From Chloroflexota bacterium (GTDB lineage: Bacteria; Chloroflexota; UBA5177; JANWHV01): a stretch of DNA of 6,242 nucleotides. Every line of letters begins with the position of its first letter. Position 1 is the first letter of the stretch. Under the pieces are notes generated by a model. The model made no database searches and was not told where the DNA came from. It saw only the letters and a program-made list of their open reading frames with translations. The position numbers and the translations under genes were made by a program. This document shows positions 1 through 6,242 of the stretch, piece by piece. The stretch lies in assembly GCA_025450255.1 (NCBI GenBank), contig JANWHV010000240.1, positions 1 through 6,242 on the forward strand, read 5' to 3'.

Positions 1-529
1 CGGTCGTAATCGTGGCGGCGTAGTTAAGGCGGGCCCAGTTGATGCGATGAAACGAGAAGACATTGTTGGCGTTCCACAGTATGACGCTGCACCAACGCAG
101 ATTGGCCTCGTGCAGGCGGTCGCTCAGCTCGCAGGCGGCATAGGCGGTGTGCCATTCCTCCGCCAGCACTACCAGTATTTTCCCCTGTTCGGCCGCGGGG
201 CGCGCGATCGTGTTCACGACCCACGATGGCACGGATTCGTTGAAGTCGCGTATTTTGTCGTCTTCACCCTGATACACGCCGTTGGGATTGTAGCTACTGA
301 TCCACTGGGACCAGCGATGCCAGCACAGCTTGCCGTCGCGAAAGGATTCTTTGGCCGGCAACGAGGGATCGCCGACAAATATGAGATGCGTCTCGTACCC
401 TTCTTCCGCCAGCGCGTCCGCCAGCTCGGTGACGCGTACACCCAATCCACCAGCCTGCGAATAAATGTCGGGACCTTCGAAGGAGAGCAGGACGAACACC
501 GCGTTCTCGGGCTCGATTCTCTTGGCCAT
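1..529 (-). CDS. GT-B glycosyltransferase, glycogen/starch synthase-like, N-terminal part (runs off the window)
   Basis: The reading frame is open from ATG at 529 down to the window edge, giving 176 residues; the C-terminal nucleotide-sugar-binding half lies outside. The N-terminus reads as the first Rossmann half of a GT-B enzyme. A hydrophobic strand (residues 10-17) leads into a glycine loop, SQAGGLGVRV at 24-33, the counterpart of the KxGGL donor-phosphate loop of GlgA-type enzymes. Residues 124-130, EEWHTAY, match the (H)DWHT motif of that family. FHRINW lies at 160-165. The family transfers sugar from an NDP-sugar donor in the cytoplasm; the acceptor and donor here cannot be told. The ATG was chosen because GAGGG sits five bases upstream; an in-frame GTG at 553 is the alternative. 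The gene is divergent from the NDP-sugar pyrophosphorylase fusion, so it might use that product (inference). There is no sign of frameshift. Confidence 0.85.
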   Translation of the reverse strand, partial: MAKRIEPENAVFVLLSFEGPDIYSQAGGLGVRVTELADALAEEGYETHLIFVGDPSLPAKESFRDGKLCWHRWSQWISSYNPNGVYQGEDDKIRDFNESVPSWVVNTIARPAAEQGKILVVLAEEWHTAYAACELSDRLHEANLRWCSVILWNANNVFSFHRINWARLNYAATITT

Positions 530-534
530 GACAT

Positions 535-539
535 CCCTC
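535..539 (-). promoter_or_regulatory. Ribosome binding site of the glycosyltransferase gene
   Basis: On the minus strand GAGGG lies five bases upstream of ATG 529. It favours that start over the in-frame GTG at 553. Confidence 0.55.
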
Positions 540-558
540 GCTTCCTCGTTCACATGGC

Positions 559-574
559 AGGCGCGTAGGCGCCT
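559..574. repeat. Short perfect inverted repeat in the glycosyltransferase leader
   Basis: AGGCGC and GCGCCT flank a four-base centre (GTAG), a perfect six-base-pair stem. It lies between the candidate minus-strand -10 (584-589) and the glycosyltransferase start. It could be a 5' mRNA stem-loop or an operator half-site pair, but could also be chance in GC-rich DNA. Confidence 0.35.
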
Positions 575-801
575 TTGCAAGGGAGTATATCCACGGGAGC
601 ATAGTGCATGGATCGGGGGATGGCTTCAGCTCTCGAGGCTGTTATGATGTGAGGTAGTGAGACACGATGCCGCGCGACGCGCATGGGGAAGCACGGGCTT
701 ATTCACGGCGGCCCCGCCTGAGCTGCCGGCGCATTGTGGGGACCGGCGGCGCGTCAGCAGGAGTATCGTCCGTCATTCCTTGGCGGCTAGACGATATGCG
801 C

Positions 802-809
802 GAAGGGGG
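802..809 (+). promoter_or_regulatory. Ribosome binding site deciding the start of the pyrophosphorylase fusion
   Basis: GAAGGGGG ends seven bases before ATG 817. It lies inside the reading frame of the upstream in-frame ATGs at 667 and 796, which argues that 817 is the true start. Confidence 0.7.
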
Positions 810-816
810 CAAAGGG

Positions 817-3333
817 ATGAAAGCGGTGGTGATGGCAGGCGGAGAGGGCTCGCGCCTTCGGCCGTTGACGGTGGGCCGCCCGAAACCGATGGTGCCGATA
901 GTCAGTCGTCCGGTGATGGAACATATTCTGCTCTTGTTGAAGCAGCATGGGATCACCGAGGTGGTGGTCACGCTGCAGTATCTCGCGGGCGTGATACAGA
1001 GCTACTTCGGCGACGGCTCGCAGTACGGCATGCGGATCGAATATACGGTTGAGGACGTTCCTCTGGGCACGGCGGGCAGCGTGAAGCTCGCCCAGCATCT
1101 GCTGACCGAGACATTCCTGGTGATCAGTGGCGACGCGCTCACCGATTACGACCTCACGGCAATCATCGAGCAACACCGCAGGCGCGGCGCCATGGCCACC
1201 CTGACCCTGGCGCGAGTACCGAATCCGCTCGAATACGGCGTGGTTATCACCAATGACGACGGGACTGTGCGCCAGTTCCTGGAGAAGCCTAGCTGGAGCG
1301 AGGTATTCAGCGACACCGTCAACACCGGCATCTACGTGCTCGAGCCCAAGGTGCTCAACTACGCCCCTTCATCCCAGTCTTTCGATTTCAGCCAGGATTT
1401 GTTCCCGATCATGATGCGCAACGGCGATCCGATATTCGGCCATATCGCGGAAGGCTACTGGTGCGATATAGGCAACCTCGAGGAGTACGCCCGCGCCACG
1501 CGAGACGTGCTCGAGGGCCGTGTCAAGGTAACACCGGCCGGCCGTGACATGGGCAACGGCATCTGGATGGGCGATCGCGTGGATGTCGCGCCCGACGCGC
1601 GGCTGGTTGGCCCGCTGTGGCTGGGTGACGAGGTGAAGATTGGCCCAGGAGCGGAGATCATAGGACCTTCGGTGCTGCGAGATAATGTGATCGTCGATCG
1701 GCGCGCCACGATCGATCACAGCATTCTCTGGCGCTCGTGCTACGCGGGAGAGCGGTCCGAGATTCGCGGCGCACTGCTATGCCGGCAGGTCAGTGTCAAG
1801 AGCAATGCCGTAATTTTCGAGGGCGCGGTAATCGGCGACACCTGCACCCTGGAAGAAGGCGCGATTATCCGCGCCAATGTCAAGATCTGGCCGAACAAGC
1901 AGGTCGAGGCCGGCGCCACGGTGTCGAGCAGCATTATCTACGGCCAGCAGGGGCGGAGGCTGCTGTTTGGCCGCAATGGCGTTACTGGGCTCGCCAACAT
2001 CGACATGACGCCGGAGTTCGCGGCCAAGCTCGGCGCCGCCTATGGCGCCACCTTGCCAATCCATTCGACGATTGCGGTAAATCGCGATCTCTATCGCACC
2101 TCGCGCATGATCAAACGCGGCATCGTCTCGGGTCTATCGTCAGCCGGGGTCAACGTCCTTGACCTTACCTCGCTTCCTCTGCCCGCGGCGCGCTATTTCA
2201 CCCGCGTCTCGACGGCCCTGGGCGCCGCCCACGTTCGGGTATCGCTCAACGACTCCAGGATGATCGACGTCAAGCTGATCGATAAGCAGGGCCGCGATGC
2301 CGACCGCGCGCTTGAACGGAAGGTGGAGGGGCTCTTCTTTCGCGAGGACTTCAGGCGCGCGCAGGTGGACGAGATTGGCCTGATTACCTATGCGCCCGAG
2401 GCGGAGTGGCGCTATAAGGAGGGCTTCCTGCAGGCAGTCGACGCGGAGGCCGTGGCGATTTCCAACCCTCACCTGGTAATCGATTATGGCCAGGGCGCGA
2501 CGGCCAGCATGTTGCCGAGCCTGCTCGATCAACTTGGCTGCAAGGTGGTGGCGCTCAATGCCGGCGTAGAGGAAAACCGGAAGGCGCACGCCGCGACCGA
2601 CCCGCTGGAGTCGCTCAAGCAATTGCAGGCTATCACCGCCGCGCTGCCCACGGATCTCGGCGTCGGCATGGAGATGAGCGGCGAACGAATCTCGTTGGTG
2701 GATGGGCAGGGGCGGGTAGTACCACCTATGACCGCGCTCGCCGCGGTGAGCTCGCTCGTATTGCAAGTCGAGAGCGTCAACGTCCTGGCGGGCGGGCCGG
2801 CGCCGGTCATCGCGGTCCCGGTAACGGCGCCCAGCATCCTGGAGACGATCGCCGAGCGCTACGGCGGCGCCATCCAGCGCACCAAGGCCAACAGCCAGGC
2901 GATTATGGCGGCCGCGGCGGGCGAGAACGTGATATTGGCGGGTGATGGCGAGGGCGGCCTGATCTTCCCGCGCTTCCATCCCAGTTTCGATGGTATGTTC
3001 GCGGTAGCGAAGCTGCTGGAGCTGCTGGCATCGCAAGGCACGTCGCTGGGCGCGGTGGTCTCATCGCTGCCGCGATACTACCAGAGCTCCACGAGCGTGA
3101 ACTGCGCTTGGGAAGTCAAGGGTAAGGTGATGCGCATGCTGAACGAAAGCTATCGGAGCCAGCGCGGCCGGCACATCGACGGCATTCGCATCGAGCTGGG
3201 TGAAGAGTGGGTGCTGGTGCTGCCCGACGCCGATCGGCCGTTGTTCCACATCGTGGCGGAGGCACGCAGCGAGCAAGCGGCGCGATCGCTGGCCGAAAAG
3301 TACGCGTCGGTGGTAAACGGCCTGCAACGGTAG
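817..3333 (+). CDS. Mannose-1-phosphate guanylyltransferase-like protein fused to a degenerate phosphomannomutase domain
   Basis: This 838-residue cytoplasmic protein has three parts. Residues 1-235 are a sugar-phosphate nucleotidyltransferase, with [11 protein letters not shown] at 8-18, PKPM at 22-25, metal-binding Asp106 in SGDALTD, FLEKP at 154-158, NTGIYV at 169-174 and WCDIGN at 215-220. Residues about 245-370 are hexapeptide-like repeats typical of a left-handed beta-helix. Residues about 380-838 follow the phosphomannomutase fold, but its motifs are eroded: RVSLND (474-479) for TASHNP, EMSGER (619-624) for DGDADR, GDGEGG (709-714) for GExSGH, and LPDADRP (802-808) for RPSGTEP. The first domain likely makes GDP-mannose from mannose 1-phosphate and GTP, though another NDP-sugar is possible. 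The mutase part is probably structural or regulatory. Fusions of this size and order are known in Actinomycetota, Cyanobacteria and Chloroflexota. The start at 817 follows the ribosome binding site and the usual [10 protein letters not shown]-terminus. Confidence 0.88.
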   Translation: MKAVVMAGGEGSRLRPLTVGRPKPMVPIVSRPVMEHILLLLKQHGITEVVVTLQYLAGVIQSYFGDGSQYGMRIEYTVEDVPLGTAGSVKLAQHLLTETFLVISGDALTDYDLTAIIEQHRRRGAMATLTLARVPNPLEYGVVITNDDGTVRQFLEKPSWSEVFSDTVNTGIYVLEPKVLNYAPSSQSFDFSQDLFPIMMRNGDPIFGHIAEGYWCDIGNLEEYARATRDVLEGRVKVTPAGRDMGNGIWMGDRVDVAPDARLVGPLWLGDEVKIGPGAEIIGPSVLRDNVIVDRRATIDHSILWRSCYAGERSEIRGALLCRQVSVKSNAVIFEGAVIGDTCTLEEGAIIRANVKIWPNKQVEAGATVSSSIIYGQQGRRLLFGRNGVTGLANIDMTPEFAAKLGAAYGATLPIHSTIAVNRDLYRTSRMIKRGIVSGLSSAGVNVLDLTSLPLPAARYFTRVSTALGAAHVRVSLNDSRMIDVKLIDKQGRDADRALERKVEGLFFREDFRRAQVDEIGLITYAPEAEWRYKEGFLQAVDAEAVAISNPHLVIDYGQGATASMLPSLLDQLGCKVVALNAGVEENRKAHAATDPLESLKQLQAITAALPTDLGVGMEMSGERISLVDGQGRVVPPMTALAAVSSLVLQVESVNVLAGGPAPVIAVPVTAPSILETIAERYGGAIQRTKANSQAIMAAAAGENVILAGDGEGGLIFPRFHPSFDGMFAVAKLLELLASQGTSLGAVVSSLPRYYQSSTSVNCAWEVKGKVMRMLNESYRSQRGRHIDGIRIELGEEWVLVLPDADRPLFHIVAEARSEQAARSLAEKYASVVNGLQR

Positions 3334-3361
3334 GGATAGCACTGCCCTGTTGCCGGGGCGC

Positions 3362-3367
3362 GAAGGG
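3362..3367 (+). promoter_or_regulatory. Ribosome binding site supporting the GTG start of the ABC ATPase
   Basis: GAAGGG sits five bases before GTG 3373, which makes the non-ATG start credible. Confidence 0.65.
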
Positions 3368-3372
3368 TTGAC

Positions 3373-4080
3373 GTGGAGCAGATCGAGCTACGCGGCGTTA
3401 CCAAGTCATTCAGCAAGGGGAAGGACAAAGTCGTCGCCGTCACCAATATCAACCTGGTCATACCCCGCGGCACGTTTCTGAGCATTACCGGCGAGTCGGG
3501 GTCGGGAAAATCATCGCTCTTGCGCATGATCGCCGGGCTTGAGAAGCCCACGGCGGGCGCGATCTGGGTGAACAGCGTCGACATGTGGGATCTCAACTTT
3601 TTCAAGCGCCGCAAGTTCTGCCGGGCGACCTTTGCCCAGATGCACCGGCAGATTGACGCGCGGCGCTTCAAGACGGCGGTGGATATGGTGGCGCGCGCGC
3701 TGCCGCGGAACGTGGCGAAAGATGAGCAGCGGCGCCGGGCGTTGGCGATGCTCGACCGGGTAGGCCTGGCCGCGCGTGCCAAAAACCTCCCCGCCAGGCT
3801 GTCCGGCGGCGAGTTGCGCCGCGTGGCGCTCGCGCGCGCGCTGGTGACGGAACGGCCAATCGTGCTGGCGGAGGAGCCTACCGGCCAGGTAGACCCGACA
3901 ACCGCGCGCGAGCTACTGGCCTTGATTCGCGATATCAACAGCGGCTCGGGCACGACGTTCGTGGTCGTAACGGATAGTGAGCCGATAGCCCGTGAAGCGA
4001 CGCGTACGATCAGGCTGGAAGAGGGGCGCATCGCGTACGACCACAGCCGGACCTTCTCCGCGTTCCCGCGGCCATCCTGA
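3373..4080 (+). CDS. ABC transporter-type ATPase, LolD/MacB-like, with atypical catalytic motifs
   Basis: This is a 235-residue nucleotide-binding protein, the usual length for a LolD/MacB-type subunit that powers an inner-membrane complex. Visible motifs are Walker A GESGSGKSS (40-48, Lys46), a probable Q-loop Gln89, signature LSGGE (143-147) followed by LRRVALARAL, Walker B ending LAEEPTG (165-171) and a D-loop at Gln172-Val173-Asp174. Two changes stand out. The Walker B Asp is Glu167, with catalytic Glu168 kept. The H-loop His is replaced by Asp201 in VVVTDSEP. The region between Walker A and the signature is also poorly conserved. No permease is visible nearby. The gene starts with GTG 39 bases after the pyrophosphorylase fusion, with no terminator between, so the two are probably co-transcribed. 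The partner and substrate are unknown. It may be a slow ATPase or work with an unlinked partner. Confidence 0.88.
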   Translation: MEQIELRGVTKSFSKGKDKVVAVTNINLVIPRGTFLSITGESGSGKSSLLRMIAGLEKPTAGAIWVNSVDMWDLNFFKRRKFCRATFAQMHRQIDARRFKTAVDMVARALPRNVAKDEQRRRALAMLDRVGLAARAKNLPARLSGGELRRVALARALVTERPIVLAEEPTGQVDPTTARELLALIRDINSGSGTTFVVVTDSEPIAREATRTIRLEEGRIAYDHSRTFSAFPRPS

Positions 4081-4096
4081 TCGCGCGTATCTCCGG

Positions 4097-4112
4097 TGTT
4101 TCACGTGGAACA
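4097..4112. promoter_or_regulatory. parS-like centromere site (ParB binding)
   Basis: TGTTTCACGTGGAACA fits the bacterial parS consensus TGTTYCACGTGRAACA at all 16 positions. One half matches the TGTTTCAC form known from Bacillus and Caulobacter, the other the TGTTCCAC form known from Pseudomonas. The symmetry extends by one more base pair on each side (4096 and 4113), leaving one mismatched pair in 18 bases. ParB dimers load at such sites and spread, helping chromosome or plasmid segregation; chromosomal sites usually cluster around the replication origin. No parA or parB gene is in the window. The site lies just past the stop codon of the ABC gene, in non-coding DNA. The match is seen directly; the function is inferred. 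Confidence 0.78.
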
Positions 4113-4130
4113 CTCGAACTCGCCGTTTCC

Positions 4131-4146
4131 GTGCAGACGTCTGCAC
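4131..4146. repeat. Perfect 16-base palindrome, possible operator
   Basis: GTGCAGACGTCTGCAC is its own reverse complement and has no spacer, which suits a dimeric DNA-binding protein. It starts 18 bases after the parS-like site ends and lies 54 bases before the kinase start. No T-run follows on either strand, so it is not a typical intrinsic terminator. The binding protein is unknown. Confidence 0.5.
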
Positions 4147-4178
4147 TGAGATGGGGATTATTGCCGTGTGCCAAAAAC

Positions 4179-4195
4179 TCTCACCAGAAGTGAGA
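4179..4195 (+). promoter_or_regulatory. Small hairpin overlapping the ribosome binding site of the kinase gene
   Basis: TCTCAC pairs perfectly with GTGAGA across a five-base loop (CAGAA). The 3' arm contains GTGAG, the best ribosome binding candidate, which ends five bases before GTG 4200. Folding would hide that sequence. The alternative AGAAG at 4186-4190 falls partly in the loop. It may lower translation of the kinase or be fortuitous. Confidence 0.3.
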
Positions 4196-4199
4196 CACA

Positions 4200-5114
4200 G
4201 TGACCGGTAAGCAGGCGCGGCGCATCGTGTGCCTCGGCGACGCGGCGGTCGATGTTTTCGTGTCAATCGACCATGGCGCGGTCGCCGGCAGCGACGCAAA
4301 CGGCGTCGTGCGTTTTGCCCCAGGCGGCTCGGCCGCGAATGCCGCCGCGTGGCTGGCGCGGCTCGGCGCCTCAGTATCGTTCATCGGCGCTATCGGCGAC
4401 GATTATGCCGGCGGCTTCCTGCGCGCCGATCTCGAGCATGAGGGCATCCTCGCGCACCTGATGCGCGTGCCTGCGTCGAGCGCGGCCATCGCCGTGCTGC
4501 TCGACGAGCGTGGCGAGCGCACCATGATCACCGATCGGGCGGCGGCGACGCTGTTGGCGCCCGACTTTGTCGGCGCCCACATGCTGCCGCGCGATTGTCA
4601 TCTTCACTTGCCCGCGTATTCACTGTTCGTGGAGCCGCTTGCCTCCGCGGCGCTCGCGGCGGTCAACCTATGCCGCGCCGCGAGCGGCACAATAGCCGTG
4701 GATACATCCTCGGTCGGCCCTCTCCGGGTCTACGGTCGGGAGCGATTCATTGACGTGCTGGAAGAGATCGGCCCCAACCTGCTGTTCGCCAACGCCGCCG
4801 AGGGCGAGTTCCTGAGCGGGACCACTGACCCCGAGGAAGGTACACTTAGCTTACGGCGCTTCGCGCCCGTAGTCGTCTGGAAGCTGGGCGCTGGCGGCGC
4901 CGTGGCCAGGGACGATCGCTTTGAGTCGGTAACGGGGTTGGATGTACATGCATTGGACACAACCGGAGCCGGCGACGCGTTCGCGGCCTCGTTCACGCTT
5001 TCGCATACACGGGGCTTGTCATTGCGCGAGGCGTTGGACCGCGCCAACCGCCTGGCGGCTGCCGTGGTGCAGCATATTGGCGCGCGTCCTCGTCTGGCCG
5101 TGCAAGCTGAATAG
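4200..5114 (+). CDS. psuK: PfkB-family sugar kinase, probable pseudouridine kinase
   Basis: This 304-residue cytoplasmic kinase of the ribokinase/PfkB family is close in length to known pseudouridine kinases. The N-terminal strand IVCLGDAAVDVFV (9-21) leads to the substrate-binding GGSAANAAA segment (42-50) and then the conserved FIGAIGDD region. NAAEGE (198-203) corresponds to the NxxE magnesium motif. WKLGAGG precedes the C-terminal PfkB signature DTTGAGDAF (253-261), with the anion hole and catalytic base Asp259. The family moves the ATP gamma-phosphate to a sugar or nucleoside hydroxyl. The substrate is assigned mainly from context: psuG follows after 15 bases, so the likely reaction is pseudouridine plus ATP to pseudouridine 5'-phosphate. 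From sequence alone it could be another sugar or nucleoside kinase. The start is GTG, chosen because the frame then begins with a typical PfkB N-terminus; the ribosome binding site is weak and may be masked by a hairpin. Confidence 0.85.
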   Translation: MTGKQARRIVCLGDAAVDVFVSIDHGAVAGSDANGVVRFAPGGSAANAAAWLARLGASVSFIGAIGDDYAGGFLRADLEHEGILAHLMRVPASSAAIAVLLDERGERTMITDRAAATLLAPDFVGAHMLPRDCHLHLPAYSLFVEPLASAALAAVNLCRAASGTIAVDTSSVGPLRVYGRERFIDVLEEIGPNLLFANAAEGEFLSGTTDPEEGTLSLRRFAPVVVWKLGAGGAVARDDRFESVTGLDVHALDTTGAGDAFAASFTLSHTRGLSLREALDRANRLAAAVVQHIGARPRLAVQAE

Positions 5115-5129
5115 GATACTACATAGCGC

Positions 5130-6053
5130 ATGAATACGCCTCATCCCAAATTTCACCTGAGCGACGAGGTCGCCGGCGCGAAGGCCGCTGGGCGGCCAAT
5201 CGTGGCGCTCGAATCGACCATCATCTCGCATGGCTTCCCCTGGCCTCAGAACCTGGAAGTCGCGCGCGAGGCGGAGTCCGCCGTGCGATCGCGGGGCGCC
5301 GTGCCGGCGACTATCGCCGTTGTCGAGGGCCGGATTGAGGTGGGATTATCCGCCGCCGGCATCGAGCAACTGGCGCGGCGGCCCGGCGTGAGCAAAGTGA
5401 GCAGGCGGAACCTTTCCCTGGTGGTGGCCGCCGCCGGCTGGGGCGCCACGACCGTCGCCGCCACCATGTGGTGTGCCGCGCGCGCCGGCATCCCGGTTTT
5501 TGCCACCGGCGGCATCGGTGGCGTGCATCGCGGCGGCGCTCAGACCTTTGACGTTTCCGCCGATCTGATCGAGCTGGCGCGGACGCCCGTGGCCGTGGTG
5601 TGCGCCGGCGCGAAGGCAATCCTCGATATTGGCCTGACCCTGGAATATCTGGAGACACAGGGCGTACCGGTGATCGGCTATGGCACGGACTTCTTCCCCG
5701 GCTTCTATGTGCCCGCCACGCCGTTCCGTGTCGATGCGCGCCTGGATGACGTTGAGGCTATCGCCACGTCGATCCACACGCACTGGTTGCTTGGATTCGG
5801 CGGCGGGCTGCTGGTGGCCTGCCCGGTGCCGGCGGAGTTCGCGCTCGATACCGAGACGATGAACGCCGCGATCCAGGCGGCGCTCGACGCGGCTGCACGT
5901 GCCGGTATTGCCCGCGCCGAGGTGACGCCGTTCCTTCTCGACCAGATCCGCCAGACCACGGAGGGCGAGAGTATCGGCACCAATATCGCGCTCATCCGCA
6001 ACAACGCCGCTACGGCGGCCGGCATCGCCGTGGCGCTGGCGGCTCGGACCTGA
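5130..6053 (+). CDS. psuG: Pseudouridine-5'-phosphate glycosidase
   Basis: This full-length, 307-residue enzyme reversibly cleaves the C-C glycosidic bond of pseudouridine 5'-phosphate to uracil and ribose 5-phosphate. The family hallmark [10 protein letters not shown] (26-35) carries the catalytic Glu28. CAGAKAILD (157-165) carries Lys162, which forms the imine with the opened sugar, and Asp145 lies 17 residues before it, the spacing of the metal-binding Asp in the E. coli enzyme. Further conserved stretches are [34 protein letters not shown] and the C-terminal segment [10 protein letters not shown]. No key residue is missing. The gene follows the kinase by 15 bases, with AGGA overlapping the kinase stop codon as a distant ribosome binding site, so the two are probably translated from one mRNA. 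Together they feed RNA-derived pseudouridine into pyrimidine and pentose phosphate pools. No pseudouridine transporter is in view. Confidence 0.97.
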   Translation: MNTPHPKFHLSDEVAGAKAAGRPIVALESTIISHGFPWPQNLEVAREAESAVRSRGAVPATIAVVEGRIEVGLSAAGIEQLARRPGVSKVSRRNLSLVVAAAGWGATTVAATMWCAARAGIPVFATGGIGGVHRGGAQTFDVSADLIELARTPVAVVCAGAKAILDIGLTLEYLETQGVPVIGYGTDFFPGFYVPATPFRVDARLDDVEAIATSIHTHWLLGFGGGLLVACPVPAEFALDTETMNAAIQAALDAAARAGIARAEVTPFLLDQIRQTTEGESIGTNIALIRNNAATAAGIAVALAART

Positions 6054-6054
6054 T

Positions 6055-6242
6055 ATGGAGCACTTCGACGTCGTGGTGCTGGGCGCCGGTTCGTCGGGCG
6101 AGTGGATTGGCTCGCTCGCCGGTACCAGGCGTGTCGCTATCGTGGAACGTGACCGCGTAGGCGGCGAGTGCCCGTTCGTGGCCTGCATGCCGAGCAAGGC
6201 GATGTTACGCGCGGCCGAGGCGCGGAACCTGGTGGCGACGGC
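6055..6242 (+). CDS. FAD-dependent pyridine nucleotide-disulfide oxidoreductase, N-terminal fragment (cut by window end)
   Basis: The first 62 residues show the FAD-binding Rossmann motif GAGSSG (10-15) after a hydrophobic strand, the acidic end of strand two at Glu31, and a class I redox-active disulfide Cys39-x4-Cys44 within [16 protein letters not shown] (36-51). This places it with dihydrolipoamide dehydrogenase, mercuric reductase and related flavoproteins, which pass electrons from NAD(P)H through FAD to a disulfide or metal substrate. The GGEC...ACMPSK form resembles mercuric reductase-like proteins of unassigned function more than classical lipoamide dehydrogenase. The ATG lies one base after the psuG stop, so translation is probably coupled, yet no role in pseudouridine breakdown is evident. 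The NAD(P) and dimerisation domains are outside the window, so the substrate cannot be judged. Confidence 0.88.
   Translation, partial: MEHFDVVVLGAGSSGEWIGSLAGTRRVAIVERDRVGGECPFVACMPSKAMLRAAEARNLVAT

Larger units (their letters stand above)
530..816. other. Divergent intergenic region with no convincing gene
   Basis: These 287 bases separate two divergently read genes, so they should carry promoters for both. On the minus strand TATACT (584-589) is a fair -10 box for the glycosyltransferase, but I see no good -35. On the plus strand TATGAT (643-648) is a fair -10 for the pyrophosphorylase fusion, again without a clear -35. The plus frame upstream of 817 stays open back to 667, but its translation is Arg-rich, low-quality sequence without family resemblance, so I treat it as leader. 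A short inverted repeat lies at 559-574. Confidence 0.5.
4081..4199. promoter_or_regulatory. Intergenic region rich in dyad symmetry upstream of the pseudouridine cluster
   Basis: In 119 bases there are three separate inverted repeats: a parS-like site (4097-4112), a perfect 16-base palindrome (4131-4146) and a small hairpin (4179-4195). It must hold the promoter of the downstream cluster unless that is read through from the ABC gene. GATTAT (4156-4161) is a weak -10 candidate without a good -35. If it is real, the palindrome at 4131-4146 would overlap the -35 region, where a repressor operator is often found. Confidence 0.5.

Noticed and set aside
47..568. Plus-strand open frame of 173 codons
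   Set aside because: It lies antisense to the glycosyltransferase frame, which has clear family motifs. The plus translation resembles nothing.
667..816. In-frame N-terminal extension of the pyrophosphorylase fusion from ATG 667
   Set aside because: The 50 extra residues are Arg-rich and unlike the family, whose members begin at the MKAVVMAGG stretch. A strong ribosome binding site at 802-809 serves ATG 817.
2140..3036. Long minus-strand open frame (298 codons) inside the pyrophosphorylase fusion
   Set aside because: It is a shadow of a well-supported plus-strand gene in GC-rich DNA. Its translation is Arg/His-rich with no recognisable domain.
3150..4031. Minus-strand open frame of 293 codons across the fusion end and ABC gene
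   Set aside because: It is Ser/Arg-rich shadow sequence overlapping two genes with clear motifs on the plus strand.
4131..4146. Palindrome as an intrinsic terminator for the ABC gene
   Set aside because: No T-run follows it on the plus strand or the minus strand, and the uninterrupted symmetry fits a protein site better.
655..4206. Shared ten-base word AGTGAGACAC before ATG 667 and before GTG 4200
   Set aside because: Several shared ten-base words are expected by chance in a window of this size, and ATG 667 is not taken as a real start.
3913..4299. Minus-strand frame containing FHVKH at the parS-like site
   Set aside because: FHVKH is simply the parS palindrome read as codons. The frame overlaps two real plus-strand genes and is otherwise featureless.
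5346..6197. Minus-strand open frame of 283 codons across psuG and the oxidoreductase
   Set aside because: It is antisense to psuG, which is certain, and has no family features.

Overview
The window is GC-rich bacterial DNA with tightly packed genes. It holds six protein-coding genes, two of them cut by the window edges. I infer the source from gene content only. A large fused NDP-sugar pyrophosphorylase/phosphomannomutase-like protein, next to a GlgA-like glycosyltransferase, fits Chloroflexota, Actinomycetota or Cyanobacteria, with Chloroflexota my weak first guess. No rRNA, tRNA, CRISPR array, insertion sequence or phage gene is visible.

Layout. Positions 1-529 (minus strand) hold the N-terminal 176 residues of a GT-B glycosyltransferase related to glycogen/starch synthases. 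A divergent intergenic region (530-816) follows. On the plus strand comes an 838-residue protein (817-3333) with a nucleotidyltransferase domain, a left-handed beta-helix region and a phosphomannomutase-like region whose catalytic motifs are all eroded. After 39 bases comes an ABC-type ATPase (3373-4080) with no permease in view and Asp in place of the H-loop His. A 119-base intergenic region (4081-4199) follows. It contains a 16-base site matching the parS consensus bound by ParB, then a perfect 16-base palindrome, then a small hairpin covering the likely ribosome binding site of the next gene. Last is a compact cluster: a PfkB-family kinase (4200-5114), pseudouridine-5'-phosphate glycosidase PsuG (5130-6053) and the start of an FAD/NAD(P) disulfide oxidoreductase (6055 onward).

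How the parts work together. The kinase and PsuG form a pseudouridine salvage pathway: pseudouridine is phosphorylated, then split to uracil and ribose 5-phosphate. The oxidoreductase is probably co-transcribed with them, but no functional link is evident. The pyrophosphorylase fusion probably makes GDP-mannose or a similar NDP-sugar, and the divergent glycosyltransferase could use such a donor. That link is inference from position only.

The most interesting points are the parS-like site with its companion palindrome, the wholesale loss of mutase catalytic residues in the fusion protein, and the atypical lone ABC ATPase.
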